Source of the DNA: Mastigamoeba balamuthi
Taxonomy: Eukaryota > Evosea > Mastigamoebida > Mastigamoebidae
Direction of reading: 5' to 3'
Assembly: GCA_902651635.1 (NCBI GenBank)
Contig: CACRSC010000057.1
Span: forward strand, 1 to 64,000
Length of the DNA stretch: 64,000 nt
Both the position numbers and the translations under genes were made by a program. Below the pieces are notes generated by a model. The model did no database searches. It was not told where the DNA came from and was given only the letters and a program-made list of their open reading frames with translations. Below are positions 9,660-20,012 of this stretch, piece after piece. Numbering within the stretch: position 1 is the first letter of the stretch; every line of letters begins with the position of its first letter.

Positions 9660-12600
9660 TCACTTGATGTTGGCGTTGACGAGGGAGCTGACCCTGCAGG
9701 GGCCCTTGCTGGTCGTCAGGGGCACGCCCCTCCACGTGGCGACGAGCTCGGCCGTCGTCGTGAACTCGGGCTGGACGACCTCCCAGACCTTCTTGCCGTC
9801 CATCACGCGGTCGGCCTCGCCCTCGAACCCCGCAACGGCCACGCGCTCGCCCACGGGCGTCGTCTGCTCGGGCAGCACCAGCTCCACCGTCTTGTGCTCG
9901 GCGTCGCTGGCCGCCAGGATCATGCCGCACGACTCGACGCCGCGCATCTTGGCCGGCTTGAGGTTCGTCACGAAGAGCGCGCGCTTGCCGCGCAGCTGGT
10001 CGATGGGGATGTAGGCGGCCAGGCCGCTGACGACCTGGATGGTCCGGTCGCCCAGGTTCACCTTCTCCACGTAGAGCTTGTCCGCGTCGGGGTGCTTCTC
10101 CGCCTCGACAATCTCGCCCACCACGATGCTCGCGCGGCTGATGTCCAGCGGCTGCACAGGCATCACAGTCAGCCGGCCGCCTCAAGGAATCAATTGATTT
10201 ACGGCAACACACAGCCCCGCAGAAAGCAAAGGGGAAAAGAAACCAACAGAATTCAAACAAAAAGGAGCCAGAGAGCAATTGATGATGTCAACAAGCAATT
10301 GATAGTTGTTGTACACGTAGCGGGTGAAGAATCCAGCACGCAGTCGCAGCCACCAAGAGAACCCACGTGGGAGTATTGCAATTGGGGGCCGAAACCAATT
10401 GAACTGGGGGCGCTGGAGGGGGGGACGGACGGACCTTGGCAGCGGCGGCCTTGGCGGCGGCGGCGGCGGCCTGCTTCTCCTTCTTCTTCTCGGCGGCGGA
10501 CTTCTTGGCGTCGCCCTCGGCAGGGGCGGCGGCGGCAGCAGCGGCAGCAGCGGCCTCGGGGTAGGCGTCCCTCGAGAGCTTCTGCATCTCGGGCGAGGAG
10601 AAGGCGGCGCGGATGGGCTCGAGCAGCTTGTTGAGCGCGTCGATGATGCCGATCTTGAGGTCGCCCGGGAAGAGCCGCTTCTCGGCAAAGGCGGCCTCGA
10701 GCTCGGCGTAGGTCGCGTAGCTGATGGGCCCGCCGTACTTATCGGGGCGGTTGACGACGAAGGGGGCGCCGCGCCAGAGCGGGAACATGACCATCTTGGC
10801 AAAGGCCAGCAGGCCGTTCTCGGCCACGTTGCCCTCCTCGCAGAAGGCCTTGCCCACCTTCCGCTTCACCGCCGCCGGGTCGTCCAGCAGGTCGATCTTC
10901 GAGTCGGGGTCCGACGAGCTCATCTGCGCGATGTCCGGGGGGAATCGATGCAAATTCAATTGAAATTGCGACACGCAGAACGGCGTGGGAGCGGACCTTG
11001 GGGCCGGCGAGGCCGGGGACCATGGGGTTCATGAGGTGGATGCGCTTCTCGTAGCCGAGGACGGGGAGGTACTTCTCGGCAAAGGTGAAGATCTTGCGCT
11101 GGTCGACGCCGCCAAACTGCGCGTCGACGTTGAGGTACTGCTCGTCCAGCGCCTGCAGGCACGGGTACAGCAGCCCGCTCAGCAGCGGGTGCTCCACCTA
11201 GCAGCAGCAGCAACACAGCACACGTGAGAGGCCGCCACAGCAGAGGAACCCCAGGAACGCTGCCAGCAGACACAGCAGGCACAGCACAGCGAAAGAGAAG
11301 GGCAGAGACAGAGACAGAGACGAGTAGTCCGAGAGGCACACCGCCCCAGAAGAGCAGCACAGCACAGAAGGGCGGAGACAGAGACAAGTAGTTCGAGAGA
11401 CACACAAGGACGATGGAGCAGAGCACAGCCACTGCATGGGCTGGGCGAGAGAGCACAGGACGGGACGAGAGGAGGGGAGAGTAACGAGCAATAGCAGAGC
11501 ACAGCCACTGCATGGGCTGGGCTGGGGGGAGCGCAGGACAAAGACGAGAGGAGGGGAGAGTAACGAGCAATAGCAGAGCACAGCCACTGCATGGGCAGGA
11601 GGAGGGAGGGGACAGACCTGCTTGACGACCTCGGCGCCGGCCTTCTTGGCGTCGTGCTCGGTGACCTTGGAGCTGAAGCGGTAGACGTCGAGCGTGAAGT
11701 CGCGCGAGAGCTGGTAGTCGGTGCCCCGCACAAACTTGAGCTTGTCGAGCGGCACGCCGATCGACGTCAGCACCGCCTTGATCAGCGCCTCGTAGTAGGC
11801 CGTACGCAGCCCCAGCAGCTCCCACGGCGCCTTCATGTTGTCCAGGTACGCGTGCAGGTCCGCAAACAGGACCGTCACCTGGGGGGCGAGGCGGATTGCG
11901 GTGCCACGTCAGTCAACTGATGCGCAAGGGACGAAATGACTGCAGAAGCACAGCTCAAGAGGGTGTCTGATTTGACAGGTGGGGGCAGCCACCAGGAGTC
12001 AAAAGAGTCGTGAATCAATTGAGTGGCTAGTGCCCACCCTAATCGCATCGCCTGAGGCGACAAGGGGGTGGGGGGCCACAAAGGGAGATCAGCTGATAAG
12101 GGCAGAACAAGTTTTTAAAAGCAGCGGAACCCCCAGACCACCTGCCGCGTCATCACCTATCACCCGAGGGAGGGAGAGAGAGGGGACAGGGGGGGTGGGG
12201 CGCAGGGATCCCCGTTGGGCACAGGGGCCCGCGGGTATGAAGCCACCCCAACCCATCAGAGGGGGTGAAATCCGTTGGTTGCCACGTCAAAGCGCAGCCC
12301 CTCAGAGCCCTTAAAAGATGCGACGCAAGGCCCTCATGGGGGCAGAGCAAGAAGGAGGCAAGGATGAGGAGAGTGAGGAGGAGGGAGGAAGGACCTCGCA
12401 GCCGGCGTTGAGGAGGTCGGCGATCTTGCACATGGGGACAAAGTAGCCGATGTGGGGCCTGCCGGTGGGCGCGGTGCCCCAGTAGACGCGGAGGGAGCGC
12501 TGGGCGAGGATGCCGCGCAGGGCCTCGTCCCCCAGCACCTCCTGCAGGTTCCGCGTGATCAGCGTGTGCCGCGCTGCTGTCTCCGCGTCCATCGGCGCTG

Positions 12601-12673
12601 TCCCGAGCCCCGCGGGCCCTCCTGCAGCGGCAGTGGTGGGCTTGGGCGCCTCCGCAGTCGTCGTGGCCTCCAT
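9660..12673 (-). CDS. YARS1: Tyrosyl-tRNA synthetase, cytosolic, with EMAP-II-like tail
   Basis: Class I synthetase that charges tRNA-Tyr in the cytosol. Five exons join in frame to about 573 residues: 12395-12673, 11618-11878, 10997-11197, 10435-10923 and 9660-10151. The ATP-site motifs are present: [14 protein letters not shown] in exon 1 and [11 protein letters not shown] across the exon 3/4 junction. Tyrosine-pocket context is seen in [10 protein letters not shown]. An Ala/Lys-rich linker leads to a C-terminal tRNA-binding domain of the EMAP-II/Arc1p type ([20 protein letters not shown] to SSLVNANIK). This matches the animal-type layout (the human protein is 528 residues), with a longer linker here. 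Introns are 516, 420, 73 and 283 bases. The upstream region holds a strong hairpin at 12732-12785. Confidence 0.93.
11340..11600. repeat. Tandem repeat inside tyrosyl-tRNA synthetase intron 2
   Basis: About three imperfect copies of a roughly 75-80-base unit run through the intron. Each carries the phrase gagcacagccactgcatggg; two copies are joined by gagaggaggggagagtaacg and gagcaatagca. A shorter related unit with gagacagagaca strings precedes them (about 11290-11400). It is an intronic minisatellite with no coding role. Confidence 0.75.
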
Positions 12674-13252
12674 CGTGTGCTTCGCCTGTTGGGCTGCTGT
12701 TTTTAAAAAACCTTTTTTCGTTTGTGTGGGGCAGGAAGATATTTTCGCAGATACACACTATCTGACGTCACGAAATATCTTCCTGAGGCACTTGTTCCTT
12801 CACCACGCATTTGATCCACTCTTGGCCCTTTTGATTTGGGCCAGGACGAGGACGAGTGCGCTGTGGAGTGCAGGGGGCCTCTGAAGCAAGAAGAAAGCAG
12901 GATGGCGTCGTCCTGCTGGGCCTTGGGGTCTTTTCTCGACCAGTAGTTCATTCGACAGAGACGCGGACTGCTTGGCCTGAGCAAGGCACTGCTCTCGCGC
13001 ACATGGTGATGGGTTACGATGTATGCTGTTTCACACAGAATGGGGCCAGCCGAGCAGGACGACAAAAGACGGACAGCGACAACTACTGCGCTTGTGTGCC
13101 GACTGACAATGGGAAAGACCTTCATTTATTGGGCATTCATATGAAGCTCTTGATGTCAGGCAAGCGCGGGACAAATGCACCGGTGTAGATATTTTCCAGA
13201 TACTTCCCGGAGCCTTTTTTGAGTGCTCAGCACAGCAGACGCGCACGAGGAC
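12674..13252. promoter_or_regulatory. Divergent promoter region with a long hairpin
   Basis: This 580-base region separates the minus-strand synthetase from the plus-strand TatD-like gene, so it should hold both promoters. It contains an almost perfect hairpin: caggaagatattttcg (12732-12747) against cgaaatatcttcctg (12771-12785). Inside is a second pair, cagata (12748-12753) and tatctg (12759-12764), with only cacac as the loop. No other gene seen. Confidence 0.5.
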
Positions 13253-16200
13253 ATGTACGGGCGCGTGGACCGCGGCGGCTGCCGCGAGGGCAAGAAGAGC
13301 CTGCGCAAGAACAAGCAGGCGCTGCACGACACGGCCAAGGCGGTGGCGCAGGTCAAGCAGGCCGAGCGCCCCGCCGTCAGCCCCCCGGCGCCCCCCCTGG
13401 CCGACGGCCCCTCCGCCCCCGGCCGCCCCCCCCTCATCGACGCCGGCAGCAGGCTCGCCAACCGCCAGTTCGCCCACGACTTCGCAAAGCACGTCGCCCC
13501 CTTCCCCTCCCTGCCGCCCTGCCCGCGCTGCTGGGCCAAACCCCCCCTCTCCTGGGGGCTGCTGATGTCACGCGCCGCTGCTGATGTCACGTACCCACAT
13601 ACGTCATCGATCGACATCACGCGCGTGACGTGGGCGATGCGACGTGGCCGCTTGCCGGCGTCATCCCCCCCGTGTGCTTTCTGTTGGGGGGACGTGGCGT
13701 GAGCGTGTGGTGACATGGCACAGCGGGCGATGTGACACCCCCAGGGGGGATCCAGGGGTGATTCCCGTATCCTGATATTGCCGCGTATCTCCGCGTATCT
13801 GCGGGATATCTGAGCTGACGGGGCGGTACGCGGGGGGGCACAACAGGTACGTGCGGCGGGCGACAGCAGCGGGGGTGCGGGCGGCGGTGGTGCTGAACAC
13901 GGACTGGGACAAGCAGCAGGCGGTGGCGGAGCTGTGCGGGCAGCACCCGGGCGTGCTGTACGCGGTGCCGGGGATCCACCCCGACAACGTGAAGCGGACC
14001 AACGACCGCCAGCACGCCGCCCAGCTCGGGGCCCTCCGCGACCTCGCCGTCCTCCCGCTCTCGGTCGCCCTCCTCTGCGGCCTCGACTTCTCCCGCGAGT
14101 TCGCCACCCGCTTCGCCCAGGAGAAGCTCGCCGACGCCCAGGTGCCCCTCCTGTCTCCCTGTTTCGGCTGGCCCTGTCGGTTCAATTGCTTCCGGGGGTA
14201 ATTTTGATCTTGCGAGATCTTTTGTTAGATATCCCATGTAGATAATCTATCACATCATCGCAAGCCCGGAATTCCACATTCACTCGCCGTTTTGGGGGGT
14301 AATTCTGATCTTGCGAGAAATCCCAGGGCCGGAAATAATCTCTTACGTCATCACCGCAAGCCCTGAATTTATCAATTTTGTGGTCTCTAATTCGGAATCC
14401 CCCGCCTGCCGGCACAGGTGCGCCTGGCGCGCGAGGTCGGCCTGCCGCTGGTGGTCACCCTCGCGGGGCCCGGCGCCGCGGACAGGTTCTGCGAGCTGCT
14501 GGCGGCCGTGCGCGCGGACGAGGCTGCCAAGCTGCGCGAGGCCGCGGAGCTCGAGGCCAGCGAGTCTCCGCAGGCCCCCAGCGAGCCCGAGCCCCTGCGG
14601 GCCGTCGTGCACGCGTTTGCGGGCGACGAGGCCGAGCTGGAGGCGGTGCTGGCCGCGGGCATGAGCGTGAGCTTCAGCGGCGCTGCGCTGTGCTCGGGGG
14701 GCGACGCTGCGCTGGCGCTGGCGCGGCGCGTGCCCCGCGAGCGCCTCATGGCCGCCAGCGACGCGCCGCTCGCGACGCCGCAGACGATCCGCGACCAGTT
14801 TGTGCGCGACGCGCCCAACGAGCCCGCGAACCTGCCGTACGTGGCCGAGGCGCTGGCGCTGGCGCTGGGCCTGGGCGCCGCCGAGTGCTCGGAGCTGCTC
14901 TACGCCAACGCCAAGCGCTTCTTCGGCCTCCGCACGCAGGCCGAGGCCGCCGCCGACCGCCAGCGCGAGGAGGAGGAGGCGCAGCAGCACGCAGGCGAGG
15001 CCCCAGCTGCTGCTGCTGCAGCGGCGGAGGAGGAGGAGGAGGAGGACGAGGACGAGGAAGAGGAGGAGACGCGGATGGACGTCGACGAGGAGTCGTCGGA
15101 GGCCGAGGAGCAGCGGCACAGGCAGCGCAAGGGCCACCAGAAGCTGCAGCTGCTGGGCTCGGACGACGACGCGTCTGGCGGCAGCGACGAGGAGGCCAGG
15201 GGCAGGCAGAAGAAGGCGGCGGCCAAGCCCTCCAAGAAGGGCAAGACAGCGGCCCCCGAGGCCTCGGACGACGACGAGGAGCAGCAGCAGCAGCGCTGCG
15301 CCAAGGGCAAGGGCGCCAAGAAGGGCAAGGCAGCCGCCGCCGAGGCCTCGGACGAGGAGGAGGAGGTGCAGCAGCGGGGCGCCAAGGGCAAGGCCAAGAA
15401 GGGTAAGGCAGCGGCCGCAGAGGTCTCAGACGACGAGGAGCAGCAGCGGGGCGCCAAGGGCAAGGCCGCCAAGAAGGGCAAGGCGGTGGTTGCAGAGGCC
15501 TCGGACGAGGAGGAGGGGCAGCAGCGGGGCGCCAAGGGCAAGGCCGCCAAGAAGAAGGGCAGGGCGGCGGCGGCCGAGGCCTCGGGGTCGGAGAGCGACG
15601 AGCCCACGAAGAAGGCGGCGGGCAAGAAGAAGGGCAGGAGGGCCGCGGCCGCCTCGGACGAGGAGGAGGAGCAGCAGCAGGACGAGCGCGCGGCCGCCGC
15701 CAAGGGCAAGGGCGCCAAGAAGAAGGGCGGCAGGGCTGCAGAGCTCTCGGGCTCGGACGCGGAGGAGAGCGGCGGGCTGCTGTCGAGGCTGGCCAGGAAG
15801 GCGGGCAGGAAGGGCAGGAAGGACGCCGGCGACGCCGAGGAGGAGGAGCAGGAGGAGAGCAGCAGCAGCAGGGGCGCCAAGAAGGCGGCCAGGGGCAAGA
15901 AGGGCGCAGCCGCGGCCGCCGAGGACGAGGAGGACGAGCAGCAGCAGGGCGGCAGGGACAAGCGCAAGGCCCGCGGGGGCAAGGGCAGGAAGGAGGCGCT
16001 GCTCGCGGGCTCCGACGCCGAGGGCGCCGACGAGTGCGCCGCGCAGCAGAAGTCCAAGGGGCGCAGCGGCAAGGACGGCAAGGGCGGCAGGGGCGACGAC
16101 GCAGAGGCGGCAGCCGAGCCGGCCAGGGAGAAGAAGGGCAAGGCCAGCGGCAGCAGCAGCAGCGCCAAGGGCAGGAAGACCCCCGACGAGGCCGAGGACG

Positions 16201-16781
16201 AGGAGAGCGCAGAGCCGGCGGCGCACAAGGGCGCGCGGCAGGCGCTGGAGGCCGCGGACGAGGAGGAGAGCGGCGAGGAGGAGGAGAGCGGGGAGGAGGA
16301 GGACGACAGCTCGGTGGTGTACGCGTGCAAGATGTGCAGGCGGGAGCTGTTTGACGGGAGCGCCGTGGTGGCGCACGAGGGGCGCAAGGACAACGTGCTG
16401 TGCGGCATGCTCTTTGTGGCGCAGCCCGCGTGGGCCCCGCGCGCCTCTGCGGGGAAGCTGGTGTGCCCGGGCTGCGAGGCCAAGCTGGGCAAGTACAGCT
16501 GCGAGGGCAGCGTCGACTGCGCGTGCGGCTACGTGGCGCCGGGGCCGGCGTACCGCGTGGCGCGGGCGCGCGTCGACCGCGTGTTCCGGTGCGGCGACGG
16601 GGGCGAGGCGGCGCTGGCGGCGCTGCACAGGGAGAAGGAGGAGCTCGAGCGCGAGGACGCGGCGCTGGGGGACAGCGGCGACGACGACGGGGCCCCGTTG
16701 CGCAGGAAGCAGCGCAGGCGCAAGATGCAGCGCCCCAAGCAGGGCGGCAACCTCAGCAACTTCCGCAACAAGGCCACCTGA
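13253..16781 (+). CDS. TatD-like domain fused to YVH1/DUSP12-type zinc domain
   Basis: Start chosen at the first ATG before GKKSLRKNKQ. The first exon has a basic N-terminus and IDAGSRLANRQFAHDF, in the position of the TatD start. Exon 2 (13847-14141) gives YVRRATAAGVRAAVVLNTD, GIHPDNV and CGLDFSREFATRFAQE. Exon 3 (14418-16781) continues with AREVGLPLVV, VVHAFAGD, SDAPL and LPYVAEALALALG, the family's usual order. The metal-binding HxH near the start and the usual GE before LD are not visible, so catalysis is doubtful. About 430 residues of Glu/Asp/Lys/Ala repeats (SDEE, KGKAAKKGKA) follow. The last 170 residues hold ACKMCRRELF, LVCPGCEAKLGKY and CACGYVAPG, which is the zinc module of YVH1/DUSP12, known in yeast to bind pre-60S ribosomes. 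The exon 1 end is unresolved (near 13490 or 13590). Confidence 0.75.
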
Positions 16782-17211
16782 GCCCGAGCGGCCCCGCCGA
16801 CCGCCTCTGCTGCGGTGCTCCCGTGGCGGCTCACCGCAGCAAGCTGGCAATGCAAAAGACACCACCGTTCTTTTAGCTGGAAGCACAGCGCAGGCTCGCT
16901 GTTGGTCAACGGCAATCGCTGCCGACTCGGTGGGAAGGGATCTTGCTTGCACAGAACCAAACGCTGGCGCTGGCATTAACAGAACACCCACGCTCTTAAG
17001 TTGGAATGTTGCCGTGTTGAAGTGGTTGGGGACAGCGTGTTGCCTGCCTTTTGCACTGCTTTCCCGCTGGCACCATCAGACAGGCTCCACACGGCACTGC
17101 AGGCACATCCCACCGACGGTTGTGTACAGCTTTCCTGTATTTGGTGGGAGAGACCACAGAAACACGGCCTGGTACTCGCTGCAGATCTGGTACGTCCATA
17201 CGTGGCCATTG
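16782..17211. other. Intergenic, nothing recognised
   Basis: Downstream flank of the TatD-like gene. Only short overlapping frames on both strands; no motif or repeat recognised. Confidence 0.3.
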
Positions 17212-17289
17212 TTGGGTCCCTCCCGGGGTGATCACTGATCACTAATATCTTGGAGAGTGATCACTGAAATCAGGGGGATGAGTCAGAGA

Positions 17290-18812
17290 ATCTGCTATTT
17301 CTCCTACTCGCAGAGCTCGCACTGTGACGCCCCTGACTCGTTGCTGTGGTCCCATTGATGCTGACTCGCACGGACGCCATCGCATTGGGTGCGTAGCTGC
17401 TGGACGCACACAGCGTAGTTGTCCGAGCCCTCCGGGCACGACCTCTGCAGTCGTGGTATGCAGGCGTGCCCCGGTCACTGTACGTCCCCACGGGGCACGC
17501 AGCTGTTCACGCTGCTCGTGCCCTTGGTCGAGCTACCGAGCTCGCAGGCCTCGCACGACGCGCTGNNNNNNNNNNNNNNNNNNNNNNNNNNNNNNNNNNN
17601 NNNNNNNNNNNNNNNNNNNNNNNNNNNNNNNNNNNNNNNNNNNNNNNNNNNNNNNNNNNNNNNNNNNNNNNNNNNNNNNNNNNNNNNNNNNNNNNNNNNN
17701 NNNNNNNNNNNNNNNNNNNNNNNNNNNNNNNNNNNNNNNNNNNNNNNNNNNNNNNNNNNNNNNNNNNNNNNNNNNNNNNNNNNNNNNNNNNNNNNNNNNN
17801 NNNNNNNNNNNNNNNNNNNNNNNNNNNNNNNNNNNNNNNNNNNNNNNNNNNNNNNNNNNNNNNNNNNNNNNNNNNNNNNNNNNNNNNNNNNNNNNNNNNN
17901 NNNNNNNNNNNNNNNNNNNNNNNNNNNNNNNNNNNNNNNNNNNNNNNNNNNNNNNNNNNNNNNNNNNNNNNNNNNNNNNNNNNNNNNNNNNNNNNNNNNN
18001 NNNNNNNNNNNNNNNNNNNNNNNNNNNNNNNNNNNNNNNNNNNNNNNNNNNNNNNNNNNNNNNNNNNNNNNNNNNNNNNNNNNNNNNNNNNNNNNNNNNN
18101 NNNNNNNNNNNNNNNNNNNNNNNNNNNNNNNNNNNNNNNNNNNNNNNNNNNNNNNNNNNNNNNNNNNNNNNNNNNNNNNNNNNNNNNNNNNNNNNNNNNN
18201 NNNNNNNNNNNNNNNNNNNNNNNNNNNNNNNNNNNNNNNNNNNNNNNNNNNNNNNNNNNNNNNNNNNNNNNNNNNNNNNNNNNNNNNNNNNNNNNNNNNN
18301 NNNNNNNNNNNNNNNNNNNCTGTAGGGGTCCCTCTCATCGCAGGCACGGCAGGACGAGGTGCCCTTGTCGGGCTGGAAGGTTCCCGTGGGGCAGCGGGCG
18401 CACGATGGTGACCCAGAGGCGTTGTTGAACGTCCCCGCAGCGCATGGCAAGCACGAGGCGGCGCCCACAGGGCTGTAGGCCCTGGGTCGCAAGCGAGGCA
18501 CGAGGTGGTGCCCTCGCGGGGCTGGAAGGTGTCGGCGGGGCAGCGCGTGCACGACGGCATTGTAGTGCTAACGTCCCCGCGGTGCAGAGCATGCACGGCA
18601 GTCACGTGGAGTGCAAACTCGCCGCTCCTGCACAGCAGGCACTTGGGCTTGCCCTGCCAGTGCCATGGTCCCCGGGTCGCATTCCGGCCTCGCAAAGAGC
18701 GCCGTGTAACTGCCAAGACGGGACACCGTGGGCAGGGAAAGGCACCGACACATATTCGTGTGTTGCTCTGCGCTTGAGCGCCCTCCACCGCACGTGGGGG
18801 CCTTTCGCGCAC
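17290..18812 (-). pseudogene. Cysteine-rich GCC2/GCC3-type repeat gene, interrupted by gap
   Basis: On the minus strand, short cysteine repeats of the ephrin-receptor-like GCC2/GCC3 kind are clear: CTRCPADTFQPREGTTSC, CAAGTFNNASGSPSC, CPTGTFQPDKGTSSC and, beyond the gap, CEACELGSSTKGTSS and GTYSDRGTPAYHDC. Such repeats are usually extracellular. The frame changes between repeats more than once (for instance near 18480 and 17485) with no good splice sites. It is therefore either a pseudogene or a stretch of low-quality sequence next to the gap. About 754 bases are unknown, so length and ends cannot be given. Confidence 0.5.
17566..18319. other. Assembly gap (N run)
   Basis: A run of about 754 undetermined bases inside the cysteine-rich repeat gene. 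Confidence 0.99.
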
Positions 18813-18903
18813 GCACTGCGGATGAATTCCTGACGTGGAGGTGAGATTTGAGTGATCACTTTTGGGGGGTGAGTGTCACAAATATCTCTCGGGAGGGACC
18901 CAA

Positions 18904-20012
18904 TTGTTGTGGGCAAGGGGCCTGCAGTTGTTCCTGGCATTGAAATTCAGTAGAGTTGTGGAACGACATCGGGAGATTACCGCCGAGCGTCAAAGTGCTT
19001 ATCAGTTTCTCCCGGGTAGCGGGGGTACAGCGACGCAGCAGCGATGTTGAACTTCTGGACGGCAACCTTACCCAGAGTCTTCAGAATCTCTTCGCTCTCT
19101 ACATCGACATCCTTGTGGAAGTCGCCATTGCCCGTTATTCTGTGGTTCCACAGAGCCATTCCCTTTGTTTTTGTGAAAGGGAGATGCCACCCTCAGATAC
19201 GGAATTTAACTCAGGTTCTCTATGACTCACGTGGACCAGACGAAAATTCAATAAAATCTCTGCCTTCCCCCGACGAGAGAAGTCAGTGTCTGTTTTTGGG
19301 GTCTGGGGATGGCAGAACAAGGCCGTTATCGCTCCAGGGGGATCTTCCCCAGGTTATGTAACCGACTTCTAACGCAACACACTCCTGCTGATCCAGCTCA
19401 TCCGTGGTCACTTGCTGGGATTGAGTTCAGCCTCTTGCTGACTCAGAGCGTGCGTGGGTCCGCAAGCCAATGGGATCGCAGGCACATGGTGTGGGAATGG
19501 TGGTATCGGCACATCCTCTGAGGCCATTTGCATTTGGGAGACTCATTTAGGCGATTGGTGTGTTGGTCGCAGCAGCCAGTGGCGGCAGTCTGAACCACCC
19601 TAGGCATGCGATCCCCTTCTCTCGGGGTCTGTGCTTTTCAGCCAGCCGGGAAAAGCCCCCGCAGGGTCCCGTCTGCAGACTTCACTTTCACAGTGGGCGT
19701 CACAGGGAACACCTGACACAGCAACCCACACAGTTTTAGCTGCTGCTTCTTTCGGCAATAGCACAAGATTACTGTTATTCGGCCGGCGAGGAACTCTGCC
19801 CGTTTGGCACTATCCCCGTCGGTCCACCAACAGATCACCTCTGTGCCAGATGAGTGCCCTAGTAGGCGGGCGAGAGCGCCGTCTGTGCGGTCCACAGAGA
19901 CTCGGAAAAGTGAGGAAATGCACATGGGGCACGGATTTTGACCCCGATGCCCCAAATAGGGCAATAGACCTGAGACTGCACGCTCTTCGCCCGGGCGGCT
20001 ACCGCGCCGTGC
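18904..20012. other. Intergenic; promoter of the first receptor cyclase at its end
   Basis: Mostly unassigned. A 60-codon minus-strand frame (18977-19159) has protein-like character but no family I recognise. Near the right end, cccaaatagggcaa (19951-19964) sits about 50 bases before the start codon at 20013. A matching cacaaatagggcaa lies at the same place before the second receptor gene. Confidence 0.35.

Larger units (their letters stand above)
17212..18903. mobile_element. Segment bounded by imperfect inverted repeats
   Basis: The left edge reads ttgggtccctcccg (17212-17225) and, after an atatct string, agtgatcactgaaatc. The right edge, read in reverse complement from 18903, gives the same ttgggtccctcccg and then, after agatatttg, agtgatcactcaaatc. 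The two arms are about 58 bases long with the same order and spacing. No clear target-site duplication is visible. The interior holds a cysteine-rich gene piece and the N gap, so whether this is a DNA transposon-like unit or a flanking inverted duplication cannot be settled. Confidence 0.4.

Noticed and set aside
15426-16991. Long antisense frames opposite the TatD-YVH1 repeat (also opposite the LIM, carboxylase and DnaJ genes)
   Set aside because: They mirror GC-rich or repeat codons of the real genes and have no domain signature.
17324-18812. Very long frames of 320-445 codons over 17.3-18.8 kb
   Set aside because: They are open only because they cross the N run.
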